Shown: positions 45,200 to 55,211, counted from the first letter of the stretch. The stretch is 64,000 nucleotides of DNA from Hyalangium versicolor (GCF_020103695.1 NZ_JAHXBF010000005.1:186001-250000), one strand, 5' to 3'. Made by a program: numbers and translations. Notes: generated from the letters alone by a model not told the origin.

Positions 45200-46146
45200 C
45201 CGGCTGGCTCGGCAGCCTCCCCCAGCGGGTCGACGTCTATGAGGTCGGCCCTCGGGACGGATTGCAGAACGAGCTGCGGACCCTGCCCACCCGCGACAAG
45301 GCCCGCCTCATCGAGGCGCTCGTGGCCGCAGGGGAGAAGCGGATCGAAGTCACCTCCTTCGTCTCTCCCAAGTGGATTCCCCAGCTCTCGGACGCCGAGG
45401 AGCTGCTGCGCCTGGTAGGCCGCAAGCCGGGCGTCACCTTCTCTGCGCTCGTGCCCAACCTCAAGGGCCTGGTGCGCGCCCGCGAGACAGGGCTCGAGGA
45501 GGCGGCCGTCTTCATCTCCGCCTCCGAGGCCCACTCCAAGAAGAACATCAACAAGACGATCGCCGAGGCGCTGGAGACCTCTCGCGAGGTCGTCACGGCC
45601 GCCGCTCAGGCAGGGATGCGCGTGCGCGGCTACCTGTCCACCGTCTGGGGCTGCCCCTATGAGGGCCACGTCCCCGTGGAGCGCGTGGTCGACATCTGCC
45701 GCAAGCTCGTGGACATGGGCATCTACCAGCTCAGTCTCGGGGACACGATCGGCGTGGGTACCCCGCGGCAGACCGAGGAGATCCTCGAGTCGCTCCTCAA
45801 GCACATCCCCGTGCAGAAGCTGGCGCTCCACATGCACGACACGCGCGGCACCGCGCTGGCCAATGCCCTGGTGGGCCTGTCCGCCGGAGTGACGACGTTC
45901 GATGCCAGCATCGGTGGGCTCGGCGGCTGCCCCTATGCGCCCGGCGCGGCGGGCAACCTCGCCACCGAGGATGCCGTCTTCATGTTCCATGGCATGGGCG
46001 TGGAGACGGGCATCAACCTGGACAAGCTCGTGGAGGCCGGAGAGCTCGCGCAGGAGCTCATCGGCCGGAAGCTCGCCGGCAAGTACCTGCAGGCCGCCCT
46101 GGGTGAGCGCGAGAAGCGAGCCTCGCGCCGGGCCAAGACGACCTGA
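45166..46146 (+). CDS. hydroxymethylglutaryl-CoA lyase
   Basis: A 326-residue TIM-barrel enzyme that splits HMG-CoA into acetyl-CoA and acetoacetate, the last step of leucine breakdown. [13 protein letters not shown] (about 24-36), [27 protein letters not shown] (metal-binding His pair) and the catalytic-loop Cys in [15 protein letters not shown] (about 249-263) identify it. GTG 45166 overlaps the B12 subunit by 34 bases. Its neighbours and enoyl-CoA hydratase, carboxylase and acyl-CoA dehydrogenase elsewhere in the window fit leucine catabolism. Confidence 0.92.
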   Translation: MDSNQHSSTRLAGWLGSLPQRVDVYEVGPRDGLQNELRTLPTRDKARLIEALVAAGEKRIEVTSFVSPKWIPQLSDAEELLRLVGRKPGVTFSALVPNLKGLVRARETGLEEAAVFISASEAHSKKNINKTIAEALETSREVVTAAAQAGMRVRGYLSTVWGCPYEGHVPVERVVDICRKLVDMGIYQLSLGDTIGVGTPRQTEEILESLLKHIPVQKLALHMHDTRGTALANALVGLSAGVTTFDASIGGLGGCPYAPGAAGNLATEDAVFMFHGMGVETGINLDKLVEAGELAQELIGRKLAGKYLQAALGEREKRASRRAKTT

Positions 46147-46196
46147 GCCTGCCTCCGGTGGGCAGGGACGGCGGACGCTGGGGCCTCAGTCCGGCC

Positions 46197-49100
46197 TCAG
46201 CCCCTGGACCCGCGCCGCCGTTGGATGAGCAACACGAGCCCTGCCACCACGCCCAGCAGGGAGGCACCTCCCGGGCTCGTGCAGCCGCAGCCCTCTGCCC
46301 GCGGCGTCGGCTCGTCCTCCGGCAAGGTGCCTGCGTCCACTCCGGCATCGGGGAGCGGACCCGGGCCCGCATCGGGGAGCGGATCCGTTCCACCATCCGT
46401 TCCGGGGGCTCGGGCGACCACTACCGAGAACTGACACTGGCGGCGGTTGCCCGCGGTGTCCTGGGCCGTCACCACTACCGAGGTGTTCCCCACCGGGAAG
46501 ACGCTGCCACTCGCGGGGCTCGCAGTCACCGACACCGGCGGAGAGAGTGCATCCGTCGCGCCGGGGAGGGTGAAGGAGACCTGCGCCCCAGCGGCGGACG
46601 AGGCCGTGGCCTCGATGTCCGCGGGGCACGCCTCCAACTCCGGCGGAGTCGTATCCTGCACGAGCACCTCGAAGGTGCAGGTCGCCGAGTTCGAAGCCTC
46701 ATCGGTTCCCGTGATCACGACCAGGGTGCTCCCCAGGGGAAACATCGTCCCGGAGGCATGGCTGTACGTCACCTGGGGGTTGGCCGTCCTGTTGTCGGAG
46801 GCGCTCGCCGTGAAGCTCACCGTGGCTCCATCCAGCGAGGTCGCCTCGATGACAATCCGCGCCGGACAGACCAACTGGGGTGGATTCGTGTCCGGAAGAT
46901 CCGCGATGCGAAGCGCCCAGAGCTGGTGTCCGCTCTCGCGATCCATCGCGTTGAAGTACACGAAGGCTCCCGAGCGCGTGAAGTCGCTGGGGTTCGAGGA
47001 GTCCGGTCCCGGCAGGATGTCCTGGAGCAGGTGAGTCCCGGCGACGGTACCGTCGCTCAGCCAGAGCTCGGCTCCCGAGGCCTCGGTCGCCGGAGAGAAG
47101 AGCACGTATCCATCCTCCTCGAGAGCCAGCAGGCTCGCGGACAAGAGCCCGCTCGTGGGGCCTGGGATGAAGTCCTTCAGGCGCGACAGGCCGCTGGCGG
47201 AGCCATGAGTGCTCCACAGCTCGTACCCGATGCCTGACTCATACGCCATGAAGGCGACCTCTCCTCGCACGGGGGTGATCAGCGCGGGATAGAGTCCCTT
47301 GGTTGGGTTGGCGGGACCCACCCGCTGTGTCCCAGCCGGAGTCCCATCCGTCTTCCAGAGGTGGCGCTCCCTTCCGTAGGGATCGAGTGAGATCGAGAAG
47401 AGGAGGGTGGAGCCGCTCTGCGTGAAGCCTTCGGGGTAGCTGCCGTCCGGGCCAGGGAGGATGTCCTTGAGCAGCCGAGTCCCCGCCGGCGTCCCATCGC
47501 TCTTCCAGAGTTCGCTCCCAAAGGTGGCGTCGGAGCAGTTGCAATAGAGCGCACCATTGAAGACGGTCAACCCACCGGGTTCCCCGCGAGCGATCACGTT
47601 CGGGGCGGGAGGAGAGATGTCCTTCAGGAGCTGGGTGCCGGCCACGGTCCCATCCGTCATCCACACCTGATGGCGGTAGGGCTCATTGGGAGCCAGAGCG
47701 GCAAAGTAGACCTTTCCCCCGAGGACGACGAGGGATGACGGGTCGGAACCCCGGAGCCCCGGGCGGATGTCCGCCAGCCGGTAGGTGCCCTCCTCTGTCC
47801 CATCGCTGCGCCAGAGCTCCGTGCCGGCGGTGTCATCGCTGGCACGGAAGATGACGAGGTTTCCCAGGGCCGTGAGCCACACCGGGTCCTGGGCTCCCGT
47901 CGCCGGATCCTTGACGCGGACTGTTCCTGCCTCCGTGCCGTCACTGCGCCACAGGCCTCGCTGCGTGGAGAAATACAGCGTGCTGTTCACGCGGGTCAGG
48001 AAGTTCAGGCTCGAGGGGGTGGAACCCGGAATGATGTCCTTGACGAGCACCGTGCCCGCCTCCGTGCCGTCGCTCTTCCACAACTCGTTGCCGTGCGTCC
48101 CATCATCGGCCGCGAAGAACAGCGTGCCATTCACGTCGACCATCTGCACCGCGGAGGATCGGGCGAGTGGGGGATCGATGTCCTTGACGAGCACGGTCCC
48201 GGCGGCGGTGCCATCGCTCTTCCACAACTCCCAACCGTGGGCGCCGTCATTCGCGGCGAAGAGCACCGTGGAGCCCAGGGCGACGAACTGCTGGGGCTCC
48301 GAGCTCGAGAAGCCTGGGTAGATATCCTTCAACTGCGCGGTTCCGCCCGGATTTCCATCGCTTCTCCAGAGCTCTCCATTCGATCGGAAGAAGAGCGAGC
48401 TGCCCACCACCGTGAGCTCCGAGGAGTAGCTGCTCACCCGATCGACCATGGTGGTCCCCGCCGTCGTCCCGTCCGTGCTCCAGAGGAGCTCCGCGCCACT
48501 GTCGCTCTCGTTGTTGAGGAAGTAGAGGCGATTGCCCAACTGGACGAAGTTGGAGGAGTAGGAACCCCCCGAGCCAGGCACGAGATCCTTGACGAGCACC
48601 GTGCCGTTCGCGGTGCCATCGCTCTTCCACAGCTCGTAGCCGTGCACCCCGTCCCATGCGTTGAAGTACAGGGTGTTGCCGACCGGCCAGAGTTCGACGC
48701 CAACCTGGAAGGTGCTGCAGGACGCGCAGGTGACGATGCCGGTGCCCGCCGCCGTGCCATCGCTCCTCCAGAGCCGGGTGCCGTGCTGACCATCGTCGTA
48801 TGTGAAGTACAGCGCTCCGCCCATGGCGACGGGGGAATCGATGGAGTTCAAGCGGATGACCTCCGCCGTCCCCGCGGCGGTGCCATCCGTCTTCCAGAGC
48901 GCCCAGCCTCCCGGCCCCGCCGCGTAGAAGAAGAGCGCCGAGCCCACCGCGACCAGCTTCTGGGGAGACTCGATGGTGATCCCCGAGGGATCTCCCACCA
49001 GGACCGTGCCCGCCTGGGTCCCATCCGTCTTCCACAGCTTCGAGCCCGTGCTGCACTCCGTCGCGACGAAGTAGAGCGCCCCGTTGAAGGGCGTGAGCCA

Positions 49101-49577
49101 CGAGATACCGGCACCAGTGCTCAGCCCCGGGCAGATGTACTTGACCTGGACCGTCCCGGCCTCCGTGCCGTCACTCTTCCAGAGTTGCTTGCCGTACGTC
49201 CCATCGTCGGCCACGAAGAAGAGGGTGCCATTCCAGGTCATGAGGGACTCGGGAGAAGACCAGCCCCGGCCCGGGTTGATGTCCCGGACCCGAACCGTTC
49301 CGGCCTCCGTGCCGTCACTCCTCCAGAGCTCGTCGCCAGCGAAGCTGTCGCCGGCGCGGAAGTAGATGGTTCCTCCCAGGGTGACGAGTGAAGACGCGCC
49401 TCCCCCCAGATTGGAAGCGTAAGGGGAGATCGTCTTGACCTTGAAGGCAGGGCCCGCCGCGAGCGGCTGCGCTTCACTGCGCGGATGGGGAGGGGACGGC
49501 CTGTCCTGGGAAGGTTGCGAGCAACCGCAGGCGACGAAGAGGAACGCGAGGATGAGGCCCGGCAAGCCGGTTTTCAT
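46197..49577 (-). CDS. ELWxxDGT-repeat surface protein with HYR domains and MYXO-CTERM-like tail
   Basis: A 1126-residue exported protein. A lipoprotein-like signal (VACGCS) is followed by about 17 repeats of some 48 residues, each holding ELWKSDGT or ELWRSDGT plus AGT and a TLYFxA strand, likely a large beta-propeller or fibre (about 55-860). Two HYR-like domains follow (about 875-1040), then an acidic Pro/Asp linker and a C-terminal tail with GCGC, a hydrophobic stretch and basic RRRGSRG. That last pattern is the MYXO-CTERM sorting signal processed by a myxosortase, pointing to surface anchoring or release. A signal lipobox and a sorting tail together are unusual. Ligand unknown. Confidence 0.82.
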   Translation of the reverse strand: MKTGLPGLILAFLFVACGCSQPSQDRPSPPHPRSEAQPLAAGPAFKVKTISPYASNLGGGASSLVTLGGTIYFRAGDSFAGDELWRSDGTEAGTVRVRDINPGRGWSSPESLMTWNGTLFFVADDGTYGKQLWKSDGTEAGTVQVKYICPGLSTGAGISWLTPFNGALYFVATECSTGSKLWKTDGTQAGTVLVGDPSGITIESPQKLVAVGSALFFYAAGPGGWALWKTDGTAAGTAEVIRLNSIDSPVAMGGALYFTYDDGQHGTRLWRSDGTAAGTGIVTCASCSTFQVGVELWPVGNTLYFNAWDGVHGYELWKSDGTANGTVLVKDLVPGSGGSYSSNFVQLGNRLYFLNNESDSGAELLWSTDGTTAGTTMVDRVSSYSSELTVVGSSLFFRSNGELWRSDGNPGGTAQLKDIYPGFSSSEPQQFVALGSTVLFAANDGAHGWELWKSDGTAAGTVLVKDIDPPLARSSAVQMVDVNGTLFFAADDGTHGNELWKSDGTEAGTVLVKDIIPGSTPSSLNFLTRVNSTLYFSTQRGLWRSDGTEAGTVRVKDPATGAQDPVWLTALGNLVIFRASDDTAGTELWRSDGTEEGTYRLADIRPGLRGSDPSSLVVLGGKVYFAALAPNEPYRHQVWMTDGTVAGTQLLKDISPPAPNVIARGEPGGLTVFNGALYCNCSDATFGSELWKSDGTPAGTRLLKDILPGPDGSYPEGFTQSGSTLLFSISLDPYGRERHLWKTDGTPAGTQRVGPANPTKGLYPALITPVRGEVAFMAYESGIGYELWSTHGSASGLSRLKDFIPGPTSGLLSASLLALEEDGYVLFSPATEASGAELWLSDGTVAGTHLLQDILPGPDSSNPSDFTRSGAFVYFNAMDRESGHQLWALRIADLPDTNPPQLVCPARIVIEATSLDGATVSFTASASDNRTANPQVTYSHASGTMFPLGSTLVVITGTDEASNSATCTFEVLVQDTTPPELEACPADIEATASSAAGAQVSFTLPGATDALSPPVSVTASPASGSVFPVGNTSVVVTAQDTAGNRRQCQFSVVVARAPGTDGGTDPLPDAGPGPLPDAGVDAGTLPEDEPTPRAEGCGCTSPGGASLLGVVAGLVLLIQRRRGSRG

Positions 49578-49715
49578 GAAGGTGCCTTATTGGACATGCA
49601 GCCCGTGGCATCACGGGGTGTGCGGGGTCCAACGGCAGGTCGATTCGCGCATATCTTTCAGGGCGGCCGATGCTTGCGAAACGCAACCGGGCTCACGGCC
49701 GTGTCCCCCGCCCGC

Positions 49716-51665
49716 TCAGCTCTTGCCGAGCATGGACTGGAGCTGGGGCAGCAGGTCCAGGTGGGCCGCGGCGGCCTCGAGCATGCGCCGCTCCTTGCGG
49801 TCCACCCGTCCGTCCACCAGCGCCATCTGCACGAGGTTGGCGAGGAAGAGGTTGGCCTCGGCGCTGCCTCGGGCCGGGAGCCTGTTGAAGAGCGGGGTGC
49901 CGGAGTTGAGCGCCTGCTCCACGTTCGTCCAGGGAACTCCCCAGCGGGTGGCGCACAACTTGAGCAGCTTGCGCTCCGACGTCGCCACCAGGCCGTCCAT
50001 GGCGGCCAGCGAGGCCATCATATAGAGGAGCCGCTCGCGCTCCTTGACGTCCAGGACGTTGTCCACCGCCATGGGCGCCGAGGCGGTGATGGCCGGCTCC
50101 TCCGGTCTGACCGCGCCGGCCGGGGAGGGGATACGGCCGCCCGCGGCCCGCCGCTGGCGCTCGCGTGCCTCCCACGTTTCCGTGAGGAACGTGAACGCCA
50201 GCACCCAGTCCTGCTCGCCCGCGCCGAGCCGTGCGCCGCAGAAGTCGCACGTGGTGGAGCCGCTGTTGGTCAGGGGCGCGTTGCATTGCGGGCAGCGATC
50301 GGTGGCCATGCCGTTGGAGGTGTTCGTCCTCGCGCCGTGCTTGCGCGTCAGCGTGAACACCCAGCGCTGTGGCACCGGGGGCAGTTGCGGCGGGCGGCCG
50401 GTGGCGGGGCCCACGCCCGAGCGCGCGCTCCAGCGGATCTCCACGTGGGCCATATCGTAGCCGTCCGGGTTGACCTCGAAGGCCCGAGTGGTGACGGCGC
50501 CCACGGCACACTCCAGGATGACGCGGCGCCGGCCCTGCTGGCTCAGTGACTCCAGCTCCTGCCCGAGCTGGGAGACCATCTCCACGTTGGCCACCTGGGC
50601 CATCCGCTGGGCGTCGCCTCGGCTCTGCGAGTCGATCCACCTCCAGAACAGGAGCGAGGTGCGATCCTCGAGGATCTCCAGGTTGAGCGCCGGATCCGCC
50701 TGCCGAGCTTCGCGTAGCCCGCTCACGTCGGCCGGGTGGCGGTTGAACTCCACGCCCTGGGTGATCTCCGAGAGCGTCCAGTCGTAGTTGCCGGAGTTGA
50801 CCACGGCGTTGCAGTACTCGCAGACGTTCGCGGCGCCTCCTTTATAGGGCGCGCCGCAGTTGGGGCACTTGCCCTGGTACAGGTCCTGGCCGATCTTCGT
50901 CTGCGTGCCGGGCTTGCGGACGAAGGTCCACACCTCCGTGAAGTCGTCGTGAGGGGCCTTGCGCGCCGCGGCCAGCGCCTGTTCATTCGTGTAATTCGCG
51001 GGGACATCCGTGTCGCGCATCTCCGCGCGCACGCGGACGTGGATGCTGTCGAACCACTGGCTCTGCGTGAGCCCGATGAGCTGCACCTCCAGAAGTCGCA
51101 CGTCCGCGATGGCGTCTCGTACTCCCTGGGCGGCCATGAGCTGCACCTGCACATCGAAGCGCTGGTACGTGGCGTCCGAGAGGAACGGGCGGATGGGGGT
51201 GAGCTCCCGCTTGAACCAGGCCTCCTGGAGCGCCGGGAAGAGCTGACGCACCTTGTCGAGCGTCGCCTTGAGCTCGAACTGCGGATCCCTGCTCTTCAGG
51301 GCCTGGACCCAGCCCTGGACGTCCTGGTCGGAGACCCGGGTGCGCTGGACGGCCTCGATGCGCTCGATGGCGCGCTGGGTGGCGCCCGTGGGGTGCATGT
51401 TGCGCCGGTAGAAGTAATAGAAGACGCAGCAGACGACGAGCAGCGGCACACCGATCTTCGGGTAGTAGAAGACCAGTTCGATCAGCCGGAAGAGGATGTA
51501 GATGAGGGCGCCGCCGTCCCCATCTCCTCCGGAGTCATCATTGCCCCGAGAGTAGTGCTCTCCTCCGCCGCCGCGAGCCAGGGCCACCAGAGGAACCAAG
51601 GCCACGAGGGGCAGCAACCAGGGGGCCAGGCGGCCCAGGCGTCTCGAAGCGGTGCTCATACCCAT
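49716..51665 (-). CDS. membrane protein with two Tim44-like domains, two zinc ribbons and a TerB-like domain
   Basis: A 649-residue protein. N-terminal hydrophobic segment (about 10-30) and Gly/Asp-rich loop, second membrane helix (about 70-90); Tim44-like domain 1 (about 150-270); zinc ribbon CPNCGAP...CEYC; Tim44-like domain 2 (about 310-455); zinc ribbon CPQCNAP...CDFC; and a C-terminal TerB-like acidic helical domain (about 545-640) with MASLAAMDG and [13 protein letters not shown]. The Tim44 fold binds membranes or hydrophobic ligands; TerB binds metal in stress responses. A second start (M3, 51659) is possible. Function unknown; the architecture suggests a membrane-bound sensor or adaptor. 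It diverges from the enoyl-CoA hydratase gene. Confidence 0.75.
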   Translation of the reverse strand: MGMSTASRRLGRLAPWLLPLVALVPLVALARGGGGEHYSRGNDDSGGDGDGGALIYILFRLIELVFYYPKIGVPLLVVCCVFYYFYRRNMHPTGATQRAIERIEAVQRTRVSDQDVQGWVQALKSRDPQFELKATLDKVRQLFPALQEAWFKRELTPIRPFLSDATYQRFDVQVQLMAAQGVRDAIADVRLLEVQLIGLTQSQWFDSIHVRVRAEMRDTDVPANYTNEQALAAARKAPHDDFTEVWTFVRKPGTQTKIGQDLYQGKCPNCGAPYKGGAANVCEYCNAVVNSGNYDWTLSEITQGVEFNRHPADVSGLREARQADPALNLEILEDRTSLLFWRWIDSQSRGDAQRMAQVANVEMVSQLGQELESLSQQGRRRVILECAVGAVTTRAFEVNPDGYDMAHVEIRWSARSGVGPATGRPPQLPPVPQRWVFTLTRKHGARTNTSNGMATDRCPQCNAPLTNSGSTTCDFCGARLGAGEQDWVLAFTFLTETWEARERQRRAAGGRIPSPAGAVRPEEPAITASAPMAVDNVLDVKERERLLYMMASLAAMDGLVATSERKLLKLCATRWGVPWTNVEQALNSGTPLFNRLPARGSAEANLFLANLVQMALVDGRVDRKERRMLEAAAAHLDLLPQLQSMLGKS

Positions 51666-51763
51666 CCACTCTAACCGCTTCGGCCTTGCCAGGTGCGCGC
51701 CAACGCCGCAGGCTCCCCCGGTCAGCGGCGGCCCGAGACAGGGCCTGGAAGGGGAGAGCGAAC

Positions 51764-52540
51764 ATGCCGGAATTCAAGGTCGACGCCCGCGGATCCATCG
51801 AGATCTGGACCATCGACGGGGCAGACCGTCGCAACGCGATCAGCCGGGCCATGCTCCGGGAGCTGGGCGAGATGGTGGGGCGCGTCTCCACGGGGCGGCA
51901 GGTCCGTGCCGTCATCATCACCGGAGCAGGAGACAAGGCCTTCTGCGCGGGGGCCGACCTCAAGGAGCGCGCCACCATGAGCGAGCCCGAGGTGCGCGCC
52001 TTCCTGGACGGTCTGCGGCAGACGTTCCGGGCCATCGAGAAGAGCGACTGCACCTTCATCGCGGCCATCAATGGAGCGGCCTTCGGCGGAGGCACGGAGC
52101 TGGCGCTGGCGTGCGATCTGCGGGTGGCCGCACCGGCGGCGGAGCTAGGGCTCACGGAGGTGAAGCTCGGGATCATCCCCGGCGGCGGCGGCACGCAGCG
52201 GCTGGCGCGGCTCATCGGTCCGGGTCGAGCCAAGGATCTCATCCTCACCGGTCGGCGCATGAACGCGGCGGAGTCCTTCAGCGTAGGACTGGTGAACCGG
52301 CTCGCACCGGAGGGGCACCTGGTGGAGACGGCTTTCTCGCTGGCGGAGGCGATTGTCGAGAACGCGCCGATCGCCGTGTCCACGGCCAAGCACGCCATCA
52401 ACGAGGGCACGGGTCTGGAGCTGGACGCCGCGCTGGCGCTGGAGCTGCGCAAGTACGAGGAGGTCCTCAAGACGGAGGATCGGCTCGAGGGCTTGCGCGC
52501 CTTCGCGGAGAAACGTCCACCGGTCTACAAGGGGCGCTAA
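51764..52540 (+). CDS. enoyl-CoA hydratase/isomerase (LiuC-like candidate)
   Basis: A 258-residue crotonase-fold enzyme. [14 protein letters not shown] and [22 protein letters not shown] (oxyanion hole, about 95-116) and the catalytic Glu pair near [15 protein letters not shown] (about 133-147) are present. The family hydrates 2-enoyl-CoAs; here a 3-methylglutaconyl-CoA hydratase role in leucine breakdown is possible but not proven. ATG 51764 has GGAAGGGGAG ahead and replaces a longer upstream frame. Confidence 0.88.
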   Translation: MPEFKVDARGSIEIWTIDGADRRNAISRAMLRELGEMVGRVSTGRQVRAVIITGAGDKAFCAGADLKERATMSEPEVRAFLDGLRQTFRAIEKSDCTFIAAINGAAFGGGTELALACDLRVAAPAAELGLTEVKLGIIPGGGGTQRLARLIGPGRAKDLILTGRRMNAAESFSVGLVNRLAPEGHLVETAFSLAEAIVENAPIAVSTAKHAINEGTGLELDAALALELRKYEEVLKTEDRLEGLRAFAEKRPPVYKGR

Positions 52541-52651
52541 GGGCGCGAACTCTGGGGTTGCCTTGACGGGCCGGCGAGAAGGGAATCCCGCTCCGAGCGT
52601 TCGGGTGCCATAATCGGACGGGTTCGGAGTCGTCTTCCTGTGGGGCGGACC

Positions 52652-52878
52652 ATGCGGATACGTGCTCACTTCGACCACGCAGATGTTCCGGCGGAAGCTG
52701 TCGTCCTGCGCGCCAGCGCCCGGGAAGGGCTGTCCGAGCTGTTCGATGTCCATGTCGAGTTCTCGTGTGACAACCCGGACCTGGAGCTGGCCGGTCTCAT
52801 TGGCTCGTCGGGAGCGTTGATCCTCGAGAGCATCTCCACGCAGGGGGCGCTTCCGCCTCGTTGCTTCCACGGGGCTGA
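52652..52878 (+). pseudogene. truncated vgrG (type VI secretion spike), N-terminal fragment
   Basis: The first ~75 codons from ATG 52652 match the N-terminus of VgrG proteins: a strand-rich start, then EGLSELFDVHVEF, CDNPDLELAGLIGSSGAL and a final CFHG where the 'RyfhGiv' segment should continue. After FHG the similarity stops and the frame runs without VgrG pattern into the convergent immunity-like gene. Intact VgrG has over 600 residues with gp27 and gp5 parts. It is therefore a remnant, probably left by deletion or exchange of an effector cassette. Confidence 0.75.
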
Positions 52879-52881
52879 CCG

Positions 52882-53814
52882 TCAGCGCAGGGCTTCCGGA
52901 TCCACCAGCCGTCGCAACCAGAGCCGGGTGCGCTTCTCCTCGAAGAATCCACCCCAGTACTCGGGGGGCTCCTTCACGAAACAGGGCTCCAGGGCCCGCG
53001 CGGCCTCCGCATAGGCCGCGGGGTAGCGCAGCGCATTGAGATCCCCGAGCGTGGGAGCCGACCCCGCCTGGACGAGCGTGGCCCGCCGCAGCGCATGGAC
53101 TCGGATGGGCTGCGTCCAGGTCCGCTGCCGCAGGGCGGGCACATCCAGCTCGAGTTTCTGGGCGAGCTTGTCTCCCACCAGCGTGAGCCAGTTGCTGCCG
53201 GGCAGCCCCTCCGCGACGTGCCAGGACATGGGATCCGGATCCTGGATGTCCAACCCCAGGAAGCGCTTGCTCCAGCGGAACAGGCTCCAGAACGCGGTGG
53301 ACTTGAGCCACTCGTTCCACGTCGCCATGTATCCCCCCACGCCGCTGAGCACGGGCCAGCGCTCGCTGATCTCCTGGGCCAACTGCAACAGATCGCCCGG
53401 GTCGTGACTGGGAGGGAGCAGGAGTTGCAGGAAGCCGCGACGGCCCCGCGCCTCATCTATCTCCTTATAGAAGAAGCCCACCTCCGGTGCCCCGAGATCA
53501 TCCACGAGTCGGAAGGTGAACAGGTGCCGCACGCGCACCTCGGACCAGGGGACCGACAGCGAGCGCAGCAGGCCCTCCGTCGTTCGCGGCGTGAAGCGAT
53601 GCCAGTCCGGCAGCATCGAGGTGGTGTACCAGGCCAGCCGGTCCACCGGAGCCACCTCCAGGTAGCGCGCGAGCAGAGCGGCGGCGCCCTCGCTGGCCCA
53701 CACAAAGGGCTCGTCCAGGTAGAGCGTCAGCCCCAGGGACCAGCGCGCAAGGGTGACGTCGGGGCTCTCCAAGAGCACATCGTGACCGGGGCCTCGCGAG
53801 AGTGGCGTCGTCAT
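52882..53814 (-). CDS. DUF3396 type VI immunity-family protein
   Basis: A 310-residue cytoplasmic protein of the DUF3396 (type VI immunity) family, common in myxobacteria and proteobacteria next to type VI effectors. Residues such as YMATWNEWLKSTAFW, LGLDIQDPDPMSWHVAEGLPG and NWLTLVGDKLA are conserved there. It lies antisense between a truncated vgrG and an effector-like operon and has no signal peptide. Start M12 of the open frame (53814) is preferred. Its target effector is not certain because the vgrG cassette is broken; orphan immunity is possible. Confidence 0.75.
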   Translation of the reverse strand: MTTPLSRGPGHDVLLESPDVTLARWSLGLTLYLDEPFVWASEGAAALLARYLEVAPVDRLAWYTTSMLPDWHRFTPRTTEGLLRSLSVPWSEVRVRHLFTFRLVDDLGAPEVGFFYKEIDEARGRRGFLQLLLPPSHDPGDLLQLAQEISERWPVLSGVGGYMATWNEWLKSTAFWSLFRWSKRFLGLDIQDPDPMSWHVAEGLPGSNWLTLVGDKLAQKLELDVPALRQRTWTQPIRVHALRRATLVQAGSAPTLGDLNALRYPAAYAEAARALEPCFVKEPPEYWGGFFEEKRTRLWLRRLVDPEALR

Positions 53815-53856
53815 GCTCGTCCAGGGACTCCCGAGGGTTCCATCCACCAGCGGTCC

Positions 53857-53885
53857 GTTGCCAGCACGAACAGACTACTGGCAAC
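53857..53885. promoter_or_regulatory. 8-bp inverted repeat between divergent genes
   Basis: GTTGCCAG (53857-53864) and CTGGCAAC (53878-53885) are perfectly complementary with a 13-base loop. The site lies in the intergenic region between the divergent DUF3396 gene (start 53814) and the operon starting at 53957. It is a candidate operator or small hairpin; no regulator is known. Confidence 0.4.
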
Positions 53886-53956
53886 CTCCGTGGGGGTGTA
53901 CGACCATCGCCTCGCCGGTTTCATGGGAGCGGCTCTCGCCCCGAGGAGAAGGACCG

Positions 53957-54274
53957 ATGGATATCGCCCAAGTCGCCGAGACGGCGGAGAAGTTCCTGCA
54001 GGACTACCTGGAGAGCCACCACCACTTCACGCCGGACGAGGAGCTGGATGTGGACGATCCCAGCACCCTGCGAGTCTTCCTGTCGCGCGCGGTGCCGCGC
54101 TCGTCCCAACCCGGTACCATCATGTATGCGTTCGTGTACGGGCGGAAACTCCGCGAGGGTGATCCCGAGCTCAAGAAGCGGGTCGACCAAAGCATGGAGG
54201 CGCTGAAGCAGGCCCATCCCGAAGTCAACCAGTTCAAGACGCACATCACCTACCGTTCATCGGCCGGGGCTTGA
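53957..54274 (+). CDS. small hypothetical protein, first gene of effector operon
   Basis: A 105-residue soluble protein (ATG 53957, GAGAAGGA ahead) with no recognised family. Acidic N-terminal half (FTPDEELDVDDPST) and a helical Lys/Glu-rich end. Size and position, first in a three-gene operon with a beta-propeller-like protein and a putative effector, suggest an adaptor or chaperone role; small proteins of this kind often load type VI effectors. No sequence evidence proves this. Confidence 0.6.
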   Translation: MDIAQVAETAEKFLQDYLESHHHFTPDEELDVDDPSTLRVFLSRAVPRSSQPGTIMYAFVYGRKLREGDPELKKRVDQSMEALKQAHPEVNQFKTHITYRSSAGA

Positions 54275-54305
54275 GCCGGGTCCCCGGCGCTCGAGAGGAG
54301 ACGGC

Positions 54306-55211
54306 GTGAAGCTCGCGCATGAATTCCGGCAAGCCAGCGGGCCCTCGGCTTGGGACTGCCACTTCCTGGCGGATCGCTGGGATGGGAAGGGCTGGGTGGA
54401 AGATCATGCCGAGTCCTGGGTGGGGCAGGTGGTCGGCGGGAGGATCTTCCCCCTGCTCGGACAGGTGGGGTGGCTGACTGGCCTGTGGCGCTCTCCCTCC
54501 GGAACCGTCTACGTCGCCGAGGGCAGCTACCTGCGGGGAGGCGTGCACATCAACCGGGCGCGCGATCCACTCCACCCTTCCTGGGAGTTCCATGCGCTGC
54601 CCTGTCTGGCCATGGGGATCTGGGGGTTGAGCGACAATCTGGTCCTGGCCTGGGGCCCCCGGATCGATCAGCAGAAACCCAGCCTCTTCCGCTGGGATGG
54701 TGCGAAGTGGCACGAGTGGTCCTCTCCCGGCAGCATCATCGCCATGCATGGGGTTTCCCCCGAGCTCATCTATGCCGTGGGCCGCGAGGGCCTCATTGCC
54801 CGGTGGGATGGCTCCGCCTGGCACCGGGTGCCGTCGTTCACCGAGGCCGTCTTGACGGGCATCCACGTCGTGTCCCAGGACGAGATGTACGCCTGCGGTG
54901 ACAATGGCGTCATGGAGGGCTCGCTCTACGGCTGGTCCGAAGTGGTGGACTCTCCTGGCATGGTCGTGGATGTGGTGCGGTATCAGCGGCAGATCTGGCT
55001 GGCGGGTGAGGACGATGGGCTGCTGACGCTCGAAGGCCCCGCCTTGAAAGAGGCCGTGCCCGCGCTGCATGCCACCGCGTTGGATGCGCGCGAGCGGCTC
55101 GTGGTGACCACACCGGAGTTGCTGGCGGACACCGTGGATGGAAAGGACTTCCGCAGCATTCCCCTGGAAGCTTTCATCTCTGGAATCAGCCACCGCTCCC
55201 CATCGTGGTAG
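54306..55211 (+). CDS. beta-propeller-like hypothetical protein
   Basis: A 301-residue cytoplasmic protein (GTG or ATG near 54306). Tryptophan-rich blade repeats such as RWDGAKWHEWSSPGS and RWDGSAWHRVPSF with IYAVG and MYACG strands (about 125-225) indicate a beta-propeller. No signal peptide. It lies in one operon with the small upstream gene (31 bases) and overlaps the downstream effector-like gene by seven bases. It might bind the effector as immunity or adaptor; I cannot identify the family. Confidence 0.6.
   Translation: MKLAHEFRQASGPSAWDCHFLADRWDGKGWVEDHAESWVGQVVGGRIFPLLGQVGWLTGLWRSPSGTVYVAEGSYLRGGVHINRARDPLHPSWEFHALPCLAMGIWGLSDNLVLAWGPRIDQQKPSLFRWDGAKWHEWSSPGSIIAMHGVSPELIYAVGREGLIARWDGSAWHRVPSFTEAVLTGIHVVSQDEMYACGDNGVMEGSLYGWSEVVDSPGMVVDVVRYQRQIWLAGEDDGLLTLEGPALKEAVPALHATALDARERLVVTTPELLADTVDGKDFRSIPLEAFISGISHRSPSW

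Noticed and set aside
46500..49400. The regular repeats as a CRISPR array or non-coding satellite.
   Set aside because: Unit length is about 145 bases, the repeats diverge at wobble positions and they are in frame with the ELWxxDGT protein, so they are coding repeats.
52640..53014. Calling the 124-codon frame an intact VgrG or a complete small gene.
   Set aside because: Similarity to VgrG ends after about 75 residues and the remainder is antisense to the DUF3396 gene, so it is treated as a fragment.
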